Positions 34,302-43,400 of a DNA stretch of 55,172 nt are shown here, in pieces. The stretch is from Pseudogemmobacter humi. Its GTDB lineage: Bacteria > Pseudomonadota > Alphaproteobacteria > Rhodobacterales > Rhodobacteraceae. The notes under the pieces are model-generated. The model had not been told where the DNA came from. It was given only the letters and a program-made list of their open reading frames with translations, and did no database searches. Every line of letters begins with the position of its first letter. The stretch's first letter is position 1. The translations under genes and the position numbers were made by a program. Where the stretch lies: NCBI RefSeq assembly GCF_900609055.1, contig NZ_UXAW01000120.1:1-55172 (forward strand), read 5' to 3'.

Positions 34302-34511
34302 ATGCCAGACAAGAACCCTGCAAAAAGCACCGGCAAGACCTCCGGGAAGAACGACGCCCCGACCCCCCGCGAGCCCGTGGTCGATCCGGTCCTGCAACAG
34401 CAGATCGACGAGAATCTGCGGCTGCTCTACAAGGAATGCCTGAAGGACGACCTGTCTGAATCGCTTCAGCTTCTGGTCGACAGGCTGCGCAACGGGGGGA
34501 AACCGTCGTGA
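34302..34511 (+). CDS. nepR: anti-sigma factor NepR
   Basis: 69 aa. A disordered Lys/Thr/Pro-rich N-terminus (about 1-25) is followed by two helices with the NepR core: PVLQQQIDENLRLLYKECL and LSESLQLLVDRLR. NepR holds EcfG inactive until phosphorylated PhyR displaces it. The 3' end overlaps the ecfG start (GTGA), which couples production of the two partners. ATG 34302 is the only start that gives the usual size; upstream sequence in the frame is not coding. Confidence 0.92.
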   Translation: MPDKNPAKSTGKTSGKNDAPTPREPVVDPVLQQQIDENLRLLYKECLKDDLSESLQLLVDRLRNGGKPS

Positions 34512-35092
34512 CGGCCGCGCAACCCGCCGCTCCGCCGCCTGATCGCGACCCGCGCGAGGAGATCATCGTGCATCTGCCCGCGCTCCGGGCCTTCGCGCTC
34601 GGGATCACCCGCGATCCGGTGCTGGCCGACGATCTGGTGCAGGAGACCCTGCTCAAGGCCTGGTCCAAGTTCCATCTGTTTGAACAGGGCACCAAACTGC
34701 GGTCCTGGCTGTTCACCATCCTGCGCAACAGCCTGCGCACCATTCAGCGCAAACGGGCGCGCGAAGTGGCCGATGTCGATGACGTGCTGGCGGGCCGGCT
34801 GGCCACCAAACCCGCGCAGGAGGGCAATCTGGTGCTGCGCGAGGTCGAGGCCGCGCTGGCGAAACTGCCGGTCGAGCAGCGCGAGGTGCTCTGGCTGGTC
34901 GGCGCCATGGGGTTTTCCATCGAAGAGGCGGCCGAGACCTGCGGCTGCGCCACCGGCACGATCAAAAGCCGCGCCAACCGCGGGCGGCGCGCGCTGGCGG
35001 CGCTGCTTGGGATGAAGGCGGGCGAGTCCATTGAGTTGACCGACCGCGCCACGCTGGCGGTGATGGCCGGCCAGCCGGGCCGGTCCGGCTGA
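34508..35092 (+). CDS. ecfG: RNA polymerase sigma factor EcfG
   Basis: 194 aa ECF sigma factor of the EcfG group. Region 2 (about residues 22-85) has LPALRAFALGITRDPVLADD, LVQETLLKAW and LRSWLFTILRN. Region 4 (about 115-170) has ALAKLPVEQREVLWLVGAMG, SIEEAAETCGCATGTIKSR and RGRRALAALLG. The start is GTG at 34508, overlapping nepR. It is followed 4 nt later by a sensor kinase. It is predicted to read the GGAAC-N16-GGTT promoters listed in this window. Confidence 0.95.
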   Translation: MTAAQPAAPPPDRDPREEIIVHLPALRAFALGITRDPVLADDLVQETLLKAWSKFHLFEQGTKLRSWLFTILRNSLRTIQRKRAREVADVDDVLAGRLATKPAQEGNLVLREVEAALAKLPVEQREVLWLVGAMGFSIEEAAETCGCATGTIKSRANRGRRALAALLGMKAGESIELTDRATLAVMAGQPGRSG

Positions 35093-35096
35093 TCCG

Positions 35097-36572
35097 ATGC
35101 CGGGCCGCAGGATCCTGTCTCGCAACGGCCCGTTCAGCCGTCTGACGACCCGCCTTGTGCTTCTGATGACGCTGGCGCTTCTGCCCCTGGGCACCATCGC
35201 GGTGTCCCTGTCATCCGGAATGATCGGCCGCGACCGCATCGCCAACCGCCTGCTGACCGGCATGACCACCAACGCTTTGCGCGCCGAGGCCGAACCGCTG
35301 AGCGCCGCCTGGCAGCAGATCTCGTCGCTCGCCGCCCGGGCCGGGGAGGCGAGCGGCGACGAAATCTGCGCCATGCTCGCCGCGGAGCCGGGGGCGTCCC
35401 TGCTGGAGGACGGCGCCGCGCTGTTCAACCGCCAGGGCGAACGGATCGGCGGGGCCGATCCCGGCGCTGCCTTGCCGCCCGCGACCGTCCTCGACCTGAT
35501 CGCCCGCGCCGCGCCCGACGGGGCCATTCTCGGCGCCCCGGACCATGGCGGCGGCGACAGCCCGTTGGTCTTTGTCGCCAGCATCGTGGTACCCGGCCAG
35601 GTCTTCGCCATCGCGGGCTGGCCCGGCAGCGCGCCGCCCGCGCCGCTGGCCCCGTCCAGCTATATGCCGCTGGCCTTCCCGGCGCTGATGTGGCTGGCCA
35701 GCCTCGGCGTGATCTTCATGTCGCTCGACTATCTGCTCCTGCGCCATCTGCGCAATCTCAACCGCCAGATGCGCCGCTTCGCCCTTGGCCACCCCGAGCC
35801 CTGGCAGGAACTGAACCACGACGCCCCGACCGAGCTGCGCCAGCTCAACACCACCTTCCAGAACATGGCCCGCATCATCGCCCGCGACGAGCAGGAGCTG
35901 GAATCCGCCCTGTCGGAGAAATCCGCCCTGCTGCGCGAGGTGCATCACCGGGTCAGGAACAACCTTCAGTTGATCTCGTCGATCATCAACCTGCAACTGC
36001 GGCAGATCGACGATCCGGCCGCGCGCCGGGTGCTGCGCGACGTGCAGGACCGGGTGCTGTGCCTTGCGATCATCCACTATCAGCTGCACGGGGCCGAGCG
36101 GCTGTCGGATCTGCGCGCCGATCAGGTGCTGGAGCAGATCCTCCGCCAGCTGGTCGCCGCGCGCCGCAGCCCGGGGCGCGAGCCCGGCCTGACGCTGCGC
36201 ATCGCGCCGCTGGCGATCCCGGCCGACCGGATGGTGCCGCTGGCCTTTCTGCTGACCGAGGCGGTCAGCGACCCGATCCGCCGGATGGAGAGCCGCAACG
36301 ACCCCCTGCCCTGGATCGACGTGCGGCTGAGCGAGCCCGCCCCCGGCACCGGCCTGCTGGAAGTCGCCACCGCCGATCCCGAAAACGGCGGCGGCGGCCT
36401 GCCGATGCGCGACCGGATCCGCGACGATCTGATCCGCGCCTTCGCCGGTCAGCTCGGCGGCAGTCTGGAAACCGCATCCGCGCAGGATCCGCGCGGCCCG
36501 GCCCGCCGCCTGCGCCTCAGCTTCGCGACCGGCACTGGCACGGGCACGCCGCAACCGGCGCTGCCGGGCTGA
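35097..36572 (+). CDS. membrane HisKA_2-type histidine kinase (PhyK-like) with degenerate ATPase
   Basis: 491 aa. Helix 1 (about residues 20-42), a periplasmic sensor (about 45-185), helix 2 (about 193-215), a HAMP-like linker and coiled coil, then the HisKA_2 phosphoacceptor EVHHRVRNNLQLISSIINLQ (His about 283). The ATPase domain is unusual. Where EL(V/I)TNALKHA is expected there is LLTEAVSDPIRRM, so the metal-binding Asn is replaced. The D-x-G-x-G box reads ATADPENGGGG, and the lid is short. Next to nepR-ecfG this position is that of PhyK, which controls PhyR phosphorylation. The enzyme may be a weak kinase, or mainly a PhyR phosphatase or scaffold. Confidence 0.85.
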   Translation: MPGRRILSRNGPFSRLTTRLVLLMTLALLPLGTIAVSLSSGMIGRDRIANRLLTGMTTNALRAEAEPLSAAWQQISSLAARAGEASGDEICAMLAAEPGASLLEDGAALFNRQGERIGGADPGAALPPATVLDLIARAAPDGAILGAPDHGGGDSPLVFVASIVVPGQVFAIAGWPGSAPPAPLAPSSYMPLAFPALMWLASLGVIFMSLDYLLLRHLRNLNRQMRRFALGHPEPWQELNHDAPTELRQLNTTFQNMARIIARDEQELESALSEKSALLREVHHRVRNNLQLISSIINLQLRQIDDPAARRVLRDVQDRVLCLAIIHYQLHGAERLSDLRADQVLEQILRQLVAARRSPGREPGLTLRIAPLAIPADRMVPLAFLLTEAVSDPIRRMESRNDPLPWIDVRLSEPAPGTGLLEVATADPENGGGGLPMRDRIRDDLIRAFAGQLGGSLETASAQDPRGPARRLRLSFATGTGTGTPQPALPG

Positions 36573-36592
36573 CGCGCCCTGCCCGGGCCGGC

Positions 36593-36617
36593 GGAACAAA
36601 TCCCCGTTACCCCGGTT
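36593..36617 (+). promoter_or_regulatory. EcfG-type promoter for small secreted protein gene
   Basis: GGAAC at 36593-36597, 16-nt spacer, GGTT at 36614-36617; 30 nt before the ATG at 36647. Confidence 0.65.
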
Positions 36618-36646
36618 ATGCCTTCGAACCAGCCGGAGGAAGGCCG

Positions 36647-36826
36647 ATGAAGATCCCTTTGTTCATTGTCATTCTTGCCGCCGCCGCCGCTCTGCCGCCC
36701 GCATCCGGGGAACAAACCGCGGTGGCGGGCTTTACCTTGCTGGCGCAGGCCGGACCGCCCTGCCCCGCCGCGCCGGCGCAACCCGATACCGGAGCGCAGA
36801 AGATCTGCGCCCTGCGGTTTCGGTAG
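36647..36826 (+). CDS. small secreted protein, putative stress-regulon member
   Basis: 59 aa. A hydrophobic signal peptide (MKIPLFIVILAAAAALPPAS, cleavage near ASGE, about 21) is followed by a mature chain of about 38 residues with two cysteines (CPAAPAQPDTGAQKIC), which could form a disulfide. No family recognised. ATG 36647 has a strong GGAGGAAGG site 4-5 nt upstream and an EcfG-type promoter before that, which is the main reason to call this a gene. It sits immediately after the PhyK-like gene and converges on the phytochrome-like gene with a 6-bp gap. Confidence 0.65.
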   Translation: MKIPLFIVILAAAAALPPASGEQTAVAGFTLLAQAGPPCPAAPAQPDTGAQKICALRFR

Positions 36827-36832
36827 ACCGCG

Positions 36833-37720
36833 TCACCGCAACCCGCGCCCGGCCGCCGCGATCTGCAACGCGAAATACTGGCCGAACAGTTCCGCCGCGA
36901 TCCGCAACGCCAGCGGCACCGTTTTCGGCGCGGCATTATGGCAGGCAATCGTCCCCCAGGGCTCGTTCCCGCACATCACCGCAAGCGTCAGCACCGCGCC
37001 GATTCCCTGCGCGCGCAGGTCGGCCAGCGGGCCGGGCGCAGCGACCCGCAGCCAGGCATGGGCCAGATCCGGGGGCGGCCCCTGCGCGGGCTCCAGCCGC
37101 ACCGGCGCCGCGCCGGTATCGGGGATCAGCCGCAGCGGCGGGCCGGGGCAGACCGCGCCCGGCAGCCCCGCCGCCGAAGGCCCCGCCGCGCCGGAAAGCT
37201 GCGCGCTGGCCAGCACCTCGGGCCCCTCCGCTGCGAACCGGCTGACCGTTACCCGGTCGAAACCCAGCATCGCCTGCATCAGCCGCGCGGCCATGGTGAA
37301 CAGCCGCGCCGGATCGCTCACCTGCGCCAGCCGCAGCACCATATGCCGCAACAGATCCAGCGTCTGTTCCGCGCTCTGGCCGCCCGGCTCTGCCGGTTCC
37401 AGCTCGACGATCATCGCCCCGGCATGCGTGTGGATCGCCGCATCGAACGCCCCCATGGCGCAGGGCAGCCGCAGCCCGGCGATCATGCCCTGGCGCTCGG
37501 GCCCGCCGCCCGCGCGCGCCGCCGCGTTGCGCAGATCGTGGACCGCCGCCGCGCCCAGGATATCCGCCAGCGCGAGGCCGGGGAACAAATCCCCGCCGAA
37601 CCGCGTTATTCCGCGAAAGTTTTGCGAGACGCAGCGGAGCTCCAGTGAAACCGGGTCGCAGACCAGCATCGCCCCATGCGGCAGGATCGCCCCGGCAGGA
37701 CCGCCCGCATCCTCAGCCAT
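36833..37720 (-). CDS. truncated phytochrome-like photosensory module (PAS-GAF only)
   Basis: 295 aa. The PAS part begins with ILPHGAMLVCD (family: I-Q-P-H-G). The GAF part (about residues 130-295) ends with the phytochrome hallmark LAHAWLRVAAPGPLADLRAQ, WGTIACHN and ALRIAAELFGQYFALQI. Missing features: the N-terminal biliverdin-binding Cys segment, the ASDIP motif of GAF (here AAGLPG), the PHY domain and any output domain. The start at ATG 37720 is fixed by GGGAGG upstream and a stop a short way above in frame. It may bind no bilin, or bind it differently, and act by protein contact. The gene lies beside the stress-response core. Confidence 0.8.
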   Translation of the reverse strand: MAEDAGGPAGAILPHGAMLVCDPVSLELRCVSQNFRGITRFGGDLFPGLALADILGAAAVHDLRNAAARAGGGPERQGMIAGLRLPCAMGAFDAAIHTHAGAMIVELEPAEPGGQSAEQTLDLLRHMVLRLAQVSDPARLFTMAARLMQAMLGFDRVTVSRFAAEGPEVLASAQLSGAAGPSAAGLPGAVCPGPPLRLIPDTGAAPVRLEPAQGPPPDLAHAWLRVAAPGPLADLRAQGIGAVLTLAVMCGNEPWGTIACHNAAPKTVPLALRIAAELFGQYFALQIAAAGRGLR

Positions 37721-37937
37721 GGGCCGCCTCCCGGCCTCCGGGCAGGCCCGTCCTGCGGGGGAAACGCACCGAAATCTTCCGCCTCATCACCATGCTCCTC
37801 TGCGTCGGGCGGCGGGTCACAGCCGCGCCTGCCCGGACGGTTGTGTTCACGGGTAACATAAGCTCCGGCAGTCTTCTGTCTACAACCAGACATAATCACC
37901 ACGCAACTATAACGGGAATCGCCGAAAGGAAGCCGCC

Positions 37938-38690
37938 ATGGCCGCATCCGCGCTGAACCGGCAGGCCAACCGCCTGCTCTCCCGGCTGAGCGACGAGGAC
38001 TGGCAGCGCCTCGCGCGCCATCTGATCGCGCATGAGCCGGGCCCGGGCGACATGCTGCAAAAGGCCGGAGACGAGGTGAGCCAGACCTGGTTTCCCTGCG
38101 GCACGGCCAGCGCCGGCTTCCAGGTCTGGACCGATTCCGACTGCACCGCCGTCGATGTCGGCACCATCGGTTCCGAGGGCGCGATCGGCGGCATCGTCTC
38201 GAACGGACGGGTTCCCGCCTATGCCAGCGCCGAGGTGCGCAGCCCCGGCCTGTTCCTGTCGATCCGCATTTCGCAGCTTGAACGCGCCAAGACCGAATCG
38301 CTGGCGCTGCGGCACTGGTTCGCGCGCTATTCCGATTGCCTGGTGGCGCAGTTGTTCCAGAACTCGGCCTGCAACGCCAGCCACACCATCCGCCAGCGCG
38401 TCGCCCGCTGGCTGCTGGCCAGCGCCGAAAGCTACGGCGGCGACCATGTGCCGATGACGCAGGAACAGCTTGCCCGCATCCTGGGCGTCGGGCGCACCTT
38501 CATCACCCGCGTGGTCGGAGAGCTGCGCGCAAGCGGCCTGATCGCCACCCGGCGCGGGTTGTTCATCCTGAGCGATCCCGATGGCCTGCGCGCCGCCGCC
38601 TGCGGCTGCTCCGGCTTCATCGCCCGGCATTACGAGGCGGTGATGGGCGGCATCTATCCCCACAGCCCCGGCGGCCCGCATGGCCGGTGA
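37938..38690 (+). CDS. Crp/Fnr-family transcriptional regulator
   Basis: 250 aa. An N-terminal cyclic-nucleotide-binding-like beta barrel (about residues 10-125, with TIGSEGAIGGI) lacks the FNR iron-sulfur cysteine cluster. A long dimer helix follows, then a winged HTH (about 165-225) with RVARWLLASAESYGG, MTQEQLARILGVGRTFITRV and LRASGLI. Two cysteines occur near the C-terminus (CGC). ATG 37938 follows AAGGAAGCCGCC. The end overlaps the FAD protein gene by 11 bp, so the two are co-translated. The 217-bp gap before it shows only a GTCT-N6-AGAC inverted repeat (37878-37891) of unknown meaning. Confidence 0.85.
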   Translation: MAASALNRQANRLLSRLSDEDWQRLARHLIAHEPGPGDMLQKAGDEVSQTWFPCGTASAGFQVWTDSDCTAVDVGTIGSEGAIGGIVSNGRVPAYASAEVRSPGLFLSIRISQLERAKTESLALRHWFARYSDCLVAQLFQNSACNASHTIRQRVARWLLASAESYGGDHVPMTQEQLARILGVGRTFITRVVGELRASGLIATRRGLFILSDPDGLRAAACGCSGFIARHYEAVMGGIYPHSPGGPHGR

Positions 38691-40257
38691 TCCGCTGCAC
38701 ATCGCTTTGACCGGCGCCGGTCCGCGCGCGCTCGGCGCGGCCGAGGCCCTGGCGGCCGGGGCGCGCGGCCGTCCGCTCTCGCTCGACCTTTACGACCCGC
38801 AACAGCCGGGCGGGGCGGGGCCGAACTTCGATCCGGCGCAAAGCCCGCTCTGCCTGCTGAACACGCCCTTGCGCAATCTCGACCTGCCGGGGGCGGCGTT
38901 CCGCGACTGGCTGCCCGCCGACCGGCGCGATCCCGACAGCTTTCCGCCGCGCAGCGAGATCGGCGCCTGGCTCGCCGCCCGGCTGGCCGCGCTGATCGCG
39001 CATCCGCCGCCGGGCGTCTCGGTGCAACTGATCCCGGCGCGGGTGACCGGGCTGGAACGCGCGGGCCGGGGCTGGCGGCTGAGCAGCACGGCGGGCGCCA
39101 CGGATTACGCCCATGTCGCGCTGATCCCAGGCCAGCCCCAGACCGCGCCCGACGACCAGCTTGCCGCCTGGCAGCGCCATGCCGGGGCCAGTGGCGCCAC
39201 GCTGGCGCCCGCCTATCCCGCCAATGCGCTGCTGCAATCCGCCAGGGCATGGACGGGCAGGACCGTGGCGATCCGCGGCCTCGGCCTGTCCACGCTCGAT
39301 GTGCTGCGGCTGCTGACACTGGGCGCGGGCGGGCGGCTCAAAGCCGGGCGCTACCTGCCCTCGGGGCGCGAGCCCGCGCGGATCCTGCCCTTCTCGCGCG
39401 ACGGTCTGCCGCCCTGGCCCAAGCCCGAAACCGCCGCCATCGACCGCCGTTTCGACCCGCTTCGCGCAGAAACCGCAGCCTTCCGCCAGGCGCTGGCCCA
39501 GGCGATGACCGACTCCCCCGGCCCGGCGATGGAGCGGATCTGCGCGGCGCTGATTGTCCCCGCCCGCCGCATCCTCGGCACCGGCGAGGGCCTGCGCGCC
39601 TGGCTGGAAGCCGAGCGCGACAGCCCCGGCAGCCAGGAAACCCGCCCCGCGGCCGAGGTGCTGCGCCACGGCATCGCCATGGCAGAGGGCGGCGCCCCCG
39701 ATCCCGGCTACACGCTCGGCCAGATCTGGCGCAAATGGCAAAGCGGGTTGCGCGAGGGCTTCGACCCCTCGGCCCGCCCCGAAACCATCCGCGCGCTGAA
39801 CGATTTCGACGAGGGGATGAAGCGCATCTCCTACGGACCGCCGGTCTGCATTGCCCGCGAGCTGGACGCGCTGCTCCGGGCCGGGATCGTCACCCTCTGC
39901 GCCGCCGACGATCCCGAAGTGGAAACCGTTCCGGGCGGCTGGCGCATCACCGAAGGCGGGACGCAACACACCGCAAGCGTGATGATCGACGCCGTTCTGC
40001 CGGCACCGAAGCTTGACACCCTGCGCGACCCGCTGCTGGCCGGCCTGCGCGACGCAGGCCACCTGACCCCCTGCCCCGCCACCGGCGCCCTGCGCACCGA
40101 TGCGGCAGGCCGCGTCCTCGGCAGGGACGGCGCCGTCCCCGGCCTCACCCTTCTGGGGCGGATGGCGCTCGGCAGCGTGATCGCACCGGATTCGCTGCAT
40201 GATTGTTTCGGCGAGACCACGCGGCGCCACGCCAGGGCGGTGCTGGATCCGGACTGA
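38680..40257 (+). CDS. FAD/NAD(P)-binding protein (NAD_binding_9 type)
   Basis: 525 aa. The N-terminal Rossmann motif is IALTGAGPRALGAAEALAA (about residues 8-26). It is followed by PGGAGPNFDPAQSPLCLLNT, typical of FAD/NAD(P)-binding proteins annotated as hydroxyacylglutathione-linked or HcaR-like oxidoreductases of unclear activity. A second nucleotide fold has VAIRGLGLSTLDVLRLL (about 205), and the C-terminus has TLLGRMALGSVIAPDSLHDCF. The reaction is unknown. It starts 11 bp inside the Crp/Fnr gene, so expression is linked to that regulator. It has no close EcfG site of its own. Confidence 0.75.
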   Translation: MAGDPLHIALTGAGPRALGAAEALAAGARGRPLSLDLYDPQQPGGAGPNFDPAQSPLCLLNTPLRNLDLPGAAFRDWLPADRRDPDSFPPRSEIGAWLAARLAALIAHPPPGVSVQLIPARVTGLERAGRGWRLSSTAGATDYAHVALIPGQPQTAPDDQLAAWQRHAGASGATLAPAYPANALLQSARAWTGRTVAIRGLGLSTLDVLRLLTLGAGGRLKAGRYLPSGREPARILPFSRDGLPPWPKPETAAIDRRFDPLRAETAAFRQALAQAMTDSPGPAMERICAALIVPARRILGTGEGLRAWLEAERDSPGSQETRPAAEVLRHGIAMAEGGAPDPGYTLGQIWRKWQSGLREGFDPSARPETIRALNDFDEGMKRISYGPPVCIARELDALLRAGIVTLCAADDPEVETVPGGWRITEGGTQHTASVMIDAVLPAPKLDTLRDPLLAGLRDAGHLTPCPATGALRTDAAGRVLGRDGAVPGLTLLGRMALGSVIAPDSLHDCFGETTRRHARAVLDPD

Positions 40258-40269
40258 CCCCGCCGCCGC

Positions 40270-40358
40270 CGCAGAAAAAATTACGAAAGCTCCGCCCCCT
40301 GCGGAACCAAATGCGCCGCCGCGCGTTCGGTGAGAATTTGATCACATCCCGGGGGATA
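40270..40358 (-). ncRNA. candidate EcfG-dependent small RNA or short leader, antisense to the hybrid-kinase promoter
   Basis: A perfect minus-strand EcfG promoter (40392-40368) points into a region with no minus-strand gene. About 60-75 nt downstream is a small hairpin TCCGC-AGGGG-GCGGA (about 40305-40290) followed by GCTTTCGTAATTTTTT, which could end a transcript of about 90 nt. A 66-codon GTG frame (40345-40145) also opens here but runs antisense into the FAD gene and looks non-coding. The transcript would overlap the forward promoter of the hybrid kinase. Confidence 0.35.
40303..40327 (+). promoter_or_regulatory. EcfG-type promoter for the hybrid kinase-cheR operon
   Basis: GGAAC at 40303-40307, 16-nt spacer, CGTT at 40324-40327, an exact match to the textbook EcfG promoter. 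Leader to the ATG at 40458 is about 120 nt. Confidence 0.7.
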
Positions 40359-40367
40359 CGTGCAGAT

Positions 40368-40392
40368 AACGATCAGGGCCGCGTCCGGTTCC
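40368..40392 (-). promoter_or_regulatory. EcfG-type promoter on minus strand, convergent with the 40303 promoter
   Basis: Minus strand GGAAC (40392-40388), 16 nt, CGTT (40371-40368). It faces the forward promoter and has no annotated downstream gene. Confidence 0.6.
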
Positions 40393-40457
40393 CGCAACCC
40401 GCGCGCTGAAGACATTGTGCGTACCCGCTCCTTTGCCGGCTGCGGGGAAGTCTGATC

Positions 40458-43400
40458 ATGGCAAAACCACGCTCTGCCCCTTATGAAGTGACGCTTTTCC
40501 TTGCCGTCGCCGCGATCATCGCCGCCACTTTCGTCGTGGACGGGCTGGTGCCGCTCGGCACCAATGTCTGGCTGGCCTATCTGTTGCCGCTGGTGCTGGC
40601 CTTTATGTCGCGGCTGCCCTGGCTGCCGGTTCTGGTCGCCGCGACCGCCATCATCGCCATGGCCATCGGCGTGTTCCTCAGCCCCGACGGCGTGCGCCCG
40701 CAGATCGCCATCCTGAACCGCTCGATCGCCGCCGTGGTCATGCTGATCCTGGCCGGTCTGGGCGTGGCGATGATCCGCTACCGGCTGCGGCTGACCGCCC
40801 TCGACTGGGAGCAGCGCGCCGAGGTGCGCCTTGCCCAGGCCTTGCAGGGCGATCCCGACGCCGCCACCATCGGCGAGCGCGCGCTCGCCACGCTGGCCGA
40901 TGTGCTCGACGCCCGCGCCGCCGCCGCCTGGGTGGCCCAGGGGCCGCATCTGAAGCGCATCGCCGCCTGGGGTCTCGATGCCGACACCCGCGGCGACGGC
41001 GATCAGGGCCACCTGCGCCGCGCGCTGAACGAGGGCCGGGTGATCGGCCTGACCGCGGATCCCGAACACGCGCTCGGCTGGCGATCGGGCCTGCTCCGCG
41101 GGCGCACGGTGCATTCGGTGATCGTGCCGGCCAAAGTCGGGCCGGTGGTCAACGGCGTGCTGGAATTCGGCCTCGACCATCCGCTCTCGGACCGCGCCCG
41201 CGATCTGCTGGAACAGGTCTCCGTCATGCTGGGCGCCGAACTGCGCTCGGCCGCCTATCGCACCGAACTGCATGACCTGATCGAGGAAACCCGCCGCCAG
41301 GCCGAGGAATTGCGCAGCCATACCGAGGAACTCGCCGCCAGCAACGAGGAACTCGAAGAGCAAACCAGCGCCCTCCAGATCAGCGAGGCCCGGCTGCGCG
41401 AACAGCAGGCCGTGCTGGAGGAGCAGAACGCCCGGCTGGAAGAGCAGCGCGACGCCATCGCCCGCTCGCGCCGTCAGTTGTCCGATCAGGCCCAGGTTCT
41501 GGCCCGCGAAAGCCGCTACAAATCGGAATTCGTCGCCAATATGTCGCATGAGCTGCGCACGCCGCTGAACGCGCTTCTGATCATGGCGCGGCTCCTGGCC
41601 GAGAACCGCGGCCGGACCCTGAGCGAGGAACAGCTTCGCTGGGCGGAAACCATCGAAGCCTCGGGCAAGGATCTGCTGGCGCTGATCAACGACATTCTGG
41701 ATCTCTCGAAGATCGAGGCCGGCAAGGTCGAGGTGAATCCCGAATCCGTCTCGCCCGCCGCGCTGGCCGGGCAGCTCAAAACCAGCTTCGAGGCCCAGGC
41801 CCGGCAGAAGGGGCTGGATTTCACCCTGGACCTGGCGCCCGACATCGCCCGGATCGTCACCGATCCGGCCCGCGTCGGGCAGATCCTGCGCAATTTCCTG
41901 TCGAATGCGCTGAAATTCACCGACAAGGGCGGCGTCACCCTCGGCGTGAAACCCGACGGCACCGGCGTGGCGATTTCGGTGAAGGACACCGGCATCGGCA
42001 TCTCGGAATCCGATCAGAAAGCCGTGTTCGAGCCGTTCCGCCAGGCCGACGGCACCATCTCGCGTCGCTACGGCGGCACCGGGCTGGGGCTGTCGATCTC
42101 GCGCGATCTGGCAGAGCTTCTGGGCGGGAAGATCACGCTCGACAGCCGCCCGGGCCAGGGCAGCACCTTCACCCTGCACCTGCCCGACCAGGCCCCGGGC
42201 GCAAGCGCGGCCCTGCCGCCACAGATGCCGCAGGACATGCCGCTTGGCCGGCTTCCCGGCTTTACCGACGACCGCGACCTGCCCGACCGCACCGAACGTC
42301 TTCTGCTGATCGTCGAGGACGACCCCGCCTTCGCCCGCCTTCTGTTCGATCTGGCGCATGAGATGGATTTCGGCGCCATCGTCGTGGGCACCGCCGACGA
42401 TGCGATCCGCGCCGCGCATGATCACCGGATCCGCGGCATCATCCTTGACATCGGCCTGCCCGACCATTCCGGCATGACCGTGCTCGACCGGCTGAAACGC
42501 GATGCCGAGACCCGGCACATCCCGGTCCATGTCGTCTCGGCCAACGATCATATCCGCGCCGCGCTGGAACAGGGCGCGGTCAGCTACCTGCTGAAACCCG
42601 TGGAACGCGAGGCGCTGGTCCAGGCGCTGGAAGCCCTCGGCCGGCAGCTTGAGCACCACCTGCGCCGCGTGCTGATCGTCGAGGACGATCCCGCGCAACT
42701 GGAAGGGCTGCGCGAATTGCTGCGCAGCGACGAGGTCGAGACGCAAGGCGCCGCCACCGCCGCCGAGGCGCTGGAGGCCTGCCGCGCCACCACCTTCGAC
42801 TGCATCGTGCTGGACATGACCCTGCCCGACGCCTCGGGTTTCGACCTCCTGGAAAAGCTGAGCGAGGACGAGACCGCCTCTTTCCCGCCGGTGATCGTCT
42901 ACACCGCCCGCGCTTTGTCCGAGGCCGAGGAACAGCGCCTGCGCCGCCATTCGCGCTCGATCATCATCAAGGGCGCCAAATCGCCCGAACGGCTGATCGA
43001 CGAAGTGACCCTGTTCCTGCACCAGGTGGTCTCCGACCTGCCGCCGCGCCAGCGCGAGATGCTGGCCGCCTCGCTCAACCGCGACGCCCAGCTTGAGGGG
43101 CGGCGGATCCTGGTGGTCGAGGACGATATCCGCAACATCTACGCGCTTTCCGGCATTTTCGAGCCGCATGGCGCCGAGGTCCAGATCGCCCGCAACGGCC
43201 GCGAGGCGCTGGATGCGCTGGCGCGCGTCGCCGAAGGAACCGCGCCGAAGGTGGACCTCGTGCTGATGGATGTGATGATGCCCGAGATGGACGGCCTCAC
43301 CGCCACCCGCGAGATCCGCCGCGATCCGCGCTGGAAAACGCTGCCCATCATCATGCTGACCGCCAAGGCGATGGCCGACGATCACGCGCAATGCCTGGCG

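Noticed and set aside
37576-37601. GGAAC...CGTT inside the phytochrome-like gene (plus strand)
   Set aside because: The spacer is 17, not 16, and it is inside a gene with no plus-strand start nearby; probably chance.
40281-43391. 1036-codon open frame on the minus strand
   Set aside because: Antisense shadow of the hybrid kinase, which has clear kinase and receiver motifs on the plus strand.
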